Source: RBG-13-43-22 sp040755035 (GTDB taxonomy: Bacteria > Desulfobacterota > RBG-13-43-22). From it: DNA of 16,698 nt. The stretch spans positions 1 through 16,698 of the forward strand of contig JBFMBU010000038.1 of the NCBI GenBank assembly GCA_040755035.1, written 5' to 3'. The translations under genes and the position numbers were made by a program. The notes under the pieces were generated by a model. The model made no database searches. It saw nothing but the letters and a program-made list of their open reading frames with translations, and was not told where the DNA came from. Below are positions 12,311 to 16,698 of this stretch, one piece after another. How positions within the stretch are numbered: position 1 is the first letter of the stretch; each line of letters opens with the position of its first letter.

Positions 12311-13636
12311 TCAGGGGTTGGCTTTTTGAAATTTCCGCAGCAACTCATTGCCGGCCTTGACGGCATCATCCAAACCCTGTTTGGCGGTCTTCTTTCCGGC
12401 GAAAACAGCCTCGAATTCATTGTCCATGATGTCCCGGGTTTTGGCATGATCACCGAAACGCAGGCCCTTGGAGTTCTCGGTCGGTTTATGCAGGGTCATC
12501 TGCTTCAGGGAGGTTTCCGTTCCGGGGTTCTTTTCATAGAATCCCTGCTTCTTGGTCAGTTCATAGGCGGCCATGGTGATGGGCAGATAACCCGTGGCCT
12601 GATGCCAGTCGGCCATGACTTCAGCTTTGGAGAGATAATTAAAGAAAGCGGCGACCCCTTTATAGTCTTCAGGCTTATGCCCCTGAAGCACCCAAAGGCT
12701 GGCGCCGCCGATAATGGTATTCTGGGGTGCGCCCTTCACGTTAGGCCAATAAGGCAGCATGGAGGTGCCGAATTCAAACTGGCAGGTTTTTTTGAATCCC
12801 GCAAAACCGGCAGAGGATTCGGTGTACATGGCCACCTCACCGGAGGAGAACTTGGAATTGCCGGAATTGGTCCGGCCGCCGTAAACGAAGATCTTGTCTT
12901 TCTGCCAGTCCGCCAATTGCTGGATATGCTTGACCTGGACCGGTCCGTTGAAGGTATAGGAGGCGTCCAGACCGCCGAAGCCGTTGGCCTTGGTACCGAT
13001 AGGGACGTTATGCCAGGCGCTCAAGTTTTCAATTTGAATCCACCCGGTCCAGGCCGAGGAAAACCCGGCTTGACAAACCCCGGCAGCGATCAGTTTTTTA
13101 GCCGCCTCAGCCACCGCCGGCCAGGTGGTCGGGGGCTTTTCCGGATCGAGTCCGGCTTTTTTAAACATTTCTTTGTTGTAATAGAGAACCGGGGTTGAAC
13201 TGTTGAAAGGCATAGAGAGCATCCTTCCGTCAGGGGTGGTGTAGTATCCAGTGACCGTGGGCAGATAGGCGTTGGGGTTGAAAGGCAGCTTCGATTCCTT
13301 CATGACCTGATAAACCGGTCGAATGGCGCCTTTGGCTGCCATCATGGTCGCCGTACCCACTTCAAAGACCTGAAGGATGTGTGGAGGATTCTTGGCCCGA
13401 AAAGCGGCGATTCCGGCGTTCATGGTGTCCGCATAATTTCCTTTGTAGGTGGGAATGACTTTGTATTGGGTTTGGGATTTGTTGAATCCATCGCAAATGG
13501 CGTTGACCTTTTCCCCGAGCGCCCCGCCGTGAGCGTGCCACCAGTTGATCGTTACCGGTTCAGCCAAAGCCAGGGCCGGTAAAACGAGAATCAGCGCCGC
13601 TGCCAGACCTATCGTCCAATTTCGCCAAAACTTCAT
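12311..13636 (-). CDS. ugpB: sn-glycerol-3-phosphate-binding periplasmic protein UgpB
   Basis: A 441-residue substrate-binding protein. Residues 1-25 (MKFWRNWTIGLAAALILVLP then ALALA) are a Sec signal peptide with likely cleavage before EPVTINWWHAHGG. The mature N-terminus with INWWHAHGGALGEKVN, plus LYYNKEMFKKAGLDPEKPP, and TTWP are typical of UgpB/extracellular solute-binding family 1. It captures sn-glycerol-3-phosphate (or glycerophosphodiesters) in the periplasm and delivers it to UgpAE. ATG at 13636 has AAGGAGG about six bases upstream. It is the first gene behind a strong promoter (13697-13725). Confidence 0.93.
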   Translation of the reverse strand: MKFWRNWTIGLAAALILVLPALALAEPVTINWWHAHGGALGEKVNAICDGFNKSQTQYKVIPTYKGNYADTMNAGIAAFRAKNPPHILQVFEVGTATMMAAKGAIRPVYQVMKESKLPFNPNAYLPTVTGYYTTPDGRMLSMPFNSSTPVLYYNKEMFKKAGLDPEKPPTTWPAVAEAAKKLIAAGVCQAGFSSAWTGWIQIENLSAWHNVPIGTKANGFGGLDASYTFNGPVQVKHIQQLADWQKDKIFVYGGRTNSGNSKFSSGEVAMYTESSAGFAGFKKTCQFEFGTSMLPYWPNVKGAPQNTIIGGASLWVLQGHKPEDYKGVAAFFNYLSKAEVMADWHQATGYLPITMAAYELTKKQGFYEKNPGTETSLKQMTLHKPTENSKGLRFGDHAKTRDIMDNEFEAVFAGKKTAKQGLDDAVKAGNELLRKFQKANP

Positions 13637-13696
13637 GGGGTCCTCCTTTTGCTGTGTGGGTGAGAAGAGTTGATCAGGTGTTCTTATTTATGATGG

Positions 13697-13725
13697 AATA
13701 TAAAATAAGTAAAAAAGCGGGTCAA
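13697..13725 (-). promoter_or_regulatory. Sigma70-type promoter for ugpB
   Basis: On the minus strand TTGACC (13720-13725) is followed by exactly 17 bases and TATATT (13697-13702), each box one base from consensus. The -10 box is about 60 bases before the ugpB ATG. No Pho box could be recognised around it, so phosphate control as in E. coli is not supported by what I can see. Confidence 0.7.
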
Positions 13726-13794
13726 GGGGAAAAAAGGAACCCCTTTAATCTTCCTTTACTTTTAACCAAAACGTCATCCATCTGTAAAACGGAT

Positions 13795-14814
13795 TTAGGG
13801 GGAAAGCATTTTTTTAAGGATATCCGGACGGTTGGTGGTAATAGCCTCGATCTTCATTTCAATCATTTTTTTCAAATCATCGGGGTGGTCGGGAGTCCAA
13901 ACCGAAACCAGCAATCCCAGACGCCGGGCTTCGTTCAGATCCTCGGGGGTCAGATTTTTAAAATAGGGAGACCAGATCCGGCCGCCGGAGGCTTTCACCG
14001 CTCTGGGAGCCGATCCATTGAAGTCGTCAATATCGAGCCCGGCCAGCCAGGGCGATGCCCCGGGCTGATTCGTCTTCAGATTGGTCGAGGTGGTCAAGTA
14101 ACCGGTGGGGATCTCCGGTGCAATTTTTTGAATATGGACGAGGTTGCGCCAATCAAAAGAGATGATCCAGACGCGGTTGGCCAGCCCCTCTTCCCGAATC
14201 ATTTTTATGACTTTCTCTGATACCGCTTCCGGCGCCAGGGTCAGGGCCGGTTCTTCCGGAGAGGTTTTGATCTCGATAATGATCCGGCTGGCCGGGTTGC
14301 AGGATTTCTTAAATAAATCGATCACCTCTTTTAAAGTCGGTATACGCTCCCCATCGACCGCTGTTTGCTCTGGAAACCGGGTTGAATAATACGTTTTCGG
14401 CTGAAGGCGCCCGATGTCATAGGATTTAAGTTGAGATAAGGTCAGGTCCTTGATAACCCTAGTCGAACCTGAGGTAATCCAGGACCCGTCCGCTGAACGG
14501 GCAATTTCCGGTTTTAGTTTATAGTCGTGATGAACGACGATCTGGTCGTCGGCCGATACCAGAACATCGAGTTCGATGGCGTCCACCCCCAGGTCACAGG
14601 CTTTTTTAAAGGCGGCCAAGGTATTTTCCGGAAGCAGGCCGGCTGCTCCCCGGTGACCAATAACAAGCGGTTGGTTTACATTAGTTTTGGTATTCATTTT
14701 TAATTGCTCCTGGGATAGACATGGGATCATCGGGAAGAAAAACAGCAGCGATATCACGAAGAAGGGTATAATCGGATATCGGATATGGGATGTTTTTCGT
14801 TTTTTCCCGTTCAT
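13795..14814 (-). CDS. Glycerophosphodiester phosphodiesterase, probably exported
   Basis: A 339-residue enzyme of the GDPD family, which cleaves glycerophosphodiesters to sn-glycerol-3-phosphate and an alcohol. With ATG at 14814, residues 12-33 are a hydrophobic signal segment (IRYPIIPFFVISLLFFFPMI). The catalytic domain then begins VIGHRGAAG (H54-R55), LPENTLAAF, followed by E81-x-D83 in IELDV and H96 in VVHHD. An in-frame extension to 15066 would overlap the upstream gene and bury the signal peptide, so it is rejected. An AAAGG lies shortly before 14814. An exported enzyme resembles GlpQ in location, and it precedes ugpBAEC, so its product would feed the transporter. Confidence 0.9.
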   Translation of the reverse strand: MNGKKRKTSHIRYPIIPFFVISLLFFFPMIPCLSQEQLKMNTKTNVNQPLVIGHRGAAGLLPENTLAAFKKACDLGVDAIELDVLVSADDQIVVHHDYKLKPEIARSADGSWITSGSTRVIKDLTLSQLKSYDIGRLQPKTYYSTRFPEQTAVDGERIPTLKEVIDLFKKSCNPASRIIIEIKTSPEEPALTLAPEAVSEKVIKMIREEGLANRVWIISFDWRNLVHIQKIAPEIPTGYLTTSTNLKTNQPGASPWLAGLDIDDFNGSAPRAVKASGGRIWSPYFKNLTPEDLNEARRLGLLVSVWTPDHPDDLKKMIEMKIEAITTNRPDILKKMLSP

Positions 14815-14927
14815 ATGCCTTTTGAATCTGTCCAAGTCGGTTATCCCCATTTTGTTGTTGGAAATTTTTTTTTCGAGAGTTCTTATCCGGAAGAGCTCTT
14901 TCCGAAGGGTCACTTTCAGTCTTTTTA

Positions 14928-16310
14928 TTATCTTTTTCTCAACCATTCCGACCGATGGACCAGACGCCGGAGGGATCGGACGGCCCGTTCCATACTGCCG
15001 AAGGAAGGGATGCCTTTTTGGGTACAGTAGCGCATAAAGTGCTGGTGTATGTGACCGTAGGGACAAACCGTCAGAATCGGCTTCTGGAAGCGGTCCCGGA
15101 CATGCATCAGCCGCTTGACGGTTTCCTCGTAATCGGCACCGGGATAGACTCCGACCAGCAGGGCATCCACCCAGGGAGCCATCTTTTCCAGGCAGTACTG
15201 GACGATGTTGTTTCTTTTGTTCATAGGCGCCCAGATCAGATCAATGGGATTGGAGAGCCCGGCAAAGGGAGGGAGATATTGTTTCAGGTAGCCGATCAGT
15301 TCCTGGTGTACGTCATCGGGAAGCGAGGGAATTTCGAAACCCAGGGATTCCAGACTGTCACAGGCGGCCACGCCTATGGCCCCGGTCGAGACCAGCAGGC
15401 CCACACGGTGGCCTTGGGGCAGGACCGGTGAGGAAAAGGCCACTATGGCATCGAGCAGATCTTCAATGTCCGCCGCCTCTTCCAGGCCGGCCTGATTCAT
15501 GATCGGGCCGATCAGGGAACCTTCCCCGGCCAGAGAGCCGGTATGGGACTGGGTGAAACGGGCACCGAAGCCGGTCTTCCCGGATTTCCAGATAATTACC
15601 GGTTTGCGGGCCGCTGCTTCTCCGGCGGCTTTAAGAAAGCGGGGTCCGTCCTTAAAGCCCTCCACATAGGCCCCAATAACCCTGGTTTCGGGATCCCCGG
15701 CAAAATAATCCAGATAGTCGGAGATGGTCAGGTCGGCCTGATTGCCGCAGGAAACCACATTCCTGAAGCCGAGTCCCCGGTCCTGGCCGACGATCAGGGC
15801 ATATTCCGTTGCCCAGCCGCTCTGACCCGAAAAACTGAACCCGCCGATATCCACTACAGGGGCCTGGGTGATTACCATATTGATTCCGGAAGCCGGGCAG
15901 GCGATGCCCATACAGTTCGGGCCGACGATACGCATACCAGAAACCCGGGCAATTTCTGCCATGGTTTCCTGTTGAACCCGCCCTTCTTCTCCGATTTCGG
16001 CAAAACCGGCCCCATGAACGACCGCCGCCTTGACTCCTTTGGCGGCACAATCCCTAAGCGTCTGAAGAACAACACCGGCCGGGACAAAAATCAGGGCCAG
16101 GTCTATGGCTCCCGGTATGTCCGCCACTTGCTGGAAGACTTTTTCTCCTGCTATGGCCTGACTGTTTTTGTTGACCAAAAAGATTTTTCCCCGGTATTGT
16201 AGCTGGTGGAGGACTTTTATAACGTGATAGCTGTGTTTGGATGTGTCGGCAGAGGCTCCAATGACGGCAAGGGAGGATGGGAAAAAAAGTGGACGCAAGT
16301 CTGTATTCAT
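14928..16310 (-). CDS. ADP-forming acyl/acetyl-CoA synthetase, alpha-type subunit
   Basis: A 460-residue protein of the NDP-forming acyl-CoA synthetase family, which converts acyl-CoA, ADP and Pi to acid, CoA and ATP. Residues 10-125 are a CoA-binding Rossmann domain (SLAVIGASADTSKHSY), followed by a succinyl-CoA-ligase-like domain with VGPNCMGI (129-136), FSGQSGWA and TQSHTGSLAG, where H256 is the likely phosphorylated His. A third domain follows. There is no ATP-grasp beta domain, so a partner subunit is needed and is not in the window. ATG at 16310 has GGGAG six bases upstream. Its neighbours do not reveal the acyl substrate. Such enzymes make ATP in fermenting and syntrophic anaerobes. 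Confidence 0.88.
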   Translation of the reverse strand: MNTDLRPLFFPSSLAVIGASADTSKHSYHVIKVLHQLQYRGKIFLVNKNSQAIAGEKVFQQVADIPGAIDLALIFVPAGVVLQTLRDCAAKGVKAAVVHGAGFAEIGEEGRVQQETMAEIARVSGMRIVGPNCMGIACPASGINMVITQAPVVDIGGFSFSGQSGWATEYALIVGQDRGLGFRNVVSCGNQADLTISDYLDYFAGDPETRVIGAYVEGFKDGPRFLKAAGEAAARKPVIIWKSGKTGFGARFTQSHTGSLAGEGSLIGPIMNQAGLEEAADIEDLLDAIVAFSSPVLPQGHRVGLLVSTGAIGVAACDSLESLGFEIPSLPDDVHQELIGYLKQYLPPFAGLSNPIDLIWAPMNKRNNIVQYCLEKMAPWVDALLVGVYPGADYEETVKRLMHVRDRFQKPILTVCPYGHIHQHFMRYCTQKGIPSFGSMERAVRSLRRLVHRSEWLRKR

Positions 16311-16349
16311 TATTACTCCCGTATTGGTTTCAAAGGTTTTTTTGTGGAA

Positions 16350-16378
16350 ACTTTAAGAGAAAGGTGATCTCCTGTCAA
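16350..16378 (-). promoter_or_regulatory. Promoter of the acyl-CoA synthetase gene
   Basis: On the minus strand TTGACA (16373-16378) is followed after 17 bases by TAAAGT (16350-16355), about 40 bases before the start codon. A second possible start is an extended -10 element, TGGTATAAT, with the box at 16430-16435, but its -35 is weak. Confidence 0.55.
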
Positions 16379-16402
16379 GGGGAATGAAGGGAAACGGGAA
16401 AG

Positions 16403-16430
16403 TCAGGGCCGGAGGAAAAAAAAGCCCTGA
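16403..16430. repeat. Inverted repeat in the leader region
   Basis: TCAGGGC (16403-16409) pairs with GCCCTGA (16424-16430) over a 14-base loop with eight consecutive A. On the minus strand the loop is T-rich. It lies between the two possible promoters and could affect readthrough from the distal one. Confidence 0.35.
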
Positions 16431-16578
16431 TTATACCATTGTTTTTCCTTAACAGACAGGGTAATTTATTAACCGACTCATAATAGTATGGACATGAAAC
16501 TGATAAGCTTGTCCTTCGGAGGATCATGGGGGTCTTTTCTGGAGATTGTCCAAAGGGTGACTTGTCGTCCAATCCCGG

Positions 16579-16681
16579 CCCCCGCAGGGGGTTTTCTTTG
16601 AGGTCGGTCTATCGACCTCCCGGCCAGTCCAGCAAAGTTTGATTCGAGGCAGGGCATACAGCCCGGCTTCCTTTGGAAGCC
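16579..16681. other. Cluster of four hairpins, unknown structured element
   Basis: Four perfect small stems lie within 103 bases: CCCCC/GGGGG (16579-16583 with 16587-16591), GAGGTCG/CGACCTC (16600-16606 with 16613-16619), GGGC/GCCC (16652-16655 with 16661-16664) and GGCTTCC/GGAAGCC (16665-16671 with 16675-16681). The first is followed on the plus strand by TTTTCTTT and could be a rho-independent terminator in that direction. No known riboswitch, tRNA, tmRNA or RNase P signature was recognised. The rest of 16440-16698 holds no gene I can support. Confidence 0.45.
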
Positions 16682-16698
16682 TCCTCTTTGGTCGGCAA

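Noticed and set aside
12245..13198. Long plus-strand frame of 317 codons
   Set aside because: It is antisense to ugpB, a confident gene; long antisense frames arise from codon bias.
14815..15066. N-terminal extension of the phosphodiesterase
   Set aside because: It overlaps the upstream synthetase gene and would place 84 residues before the signal segment; no ribosome binding site supports it.
16375..16572. Minus-strand 65-codon frame before the synthetase gene
   Set aside because: No ribosome binding site, no family features, and it runs through the promoter elements.
1..16698. CRISPR arrays, tRNA or rRNA genes
   Set aside because: No regularly spaced repeats and no tRNA cloverleaf or rRNA sequence were recognised.

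Overview
The window reads as a chromosomal segment of an anaerobic Desulfobacterota-like (deltaproteobacterial) genome. The evidence is the type of REP-associated transposase with its GGGGTCA-containing ends, an ADP-forming acyl-CoA synthetase subunit, and moderate GC with AT-richer accessory patches. This placement is inference; no rRNA or tRNA is present to confirm it. Nearly every gene lies on the minus strand, so transcription runs from high to low coordinates.

Region 1 (1-894): the N-terminal end of an Xaa-Pro peptidase (minus strand, running off the left edge), then about 650 bases without a convincing gene. This gap holds small inverted repeats, a REP-like element and a short transmembrane gene remnant. 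Region 2 (895-7289): two 1044-bp copies of the same RAYT element (895-1938 and 6246-7289, same orientation) flank about 4.3 kb of accessory DNA. That DNA contains an SRA-like/HNH endonuclease, a truncated trypsin-like protease, a Cys-rich zinc-ribbon protein, a BrnT toxin with an unusual partner, a histidine-phosphatase-like protein lacking its catalytic His, a YefM/YoeB pair, a 114-bp piece of a ugpC gene and a DinB-like protein. Three 63-65 bp imperfect palindromes (2806-2870, 3540-3602, 4733-4796) lie between the small genes and have the architecture of integron attC sites. Their core-like ends, bulged bases and spacing to the next start codon agree with minus-strand gene cassettes. No integrase is in the window, so this looks like a decaying cassette cluster without integrase (CALIN-like). 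It is the most interesting part of the window.

Region 3 (7373-7874): a second toxin-antitoxin pair, BrnT with a BrnA-like antitoxin.

Region 4 (8009-16310): ordinary metabolic genes. In transcription order they are an ADP-forming acyl-CoA synthetase alpha-type subunit, a probably exported glycerophosphodiester phosphodiesterase, ugpB, ugpA, ugpE, ugpC and a beta-lactamase-fold serine esterase. Together they suggest that glycerophosphodiesters are hydrolysed outside the cytoplasm and the sn-glycerol-3-phosphate is imported by UgpBAEC. A good sigma70-type promoter precedes ugpB and another precedes the synthetase. The last ~120 bases hold four closely packed hairpins of unknown role.
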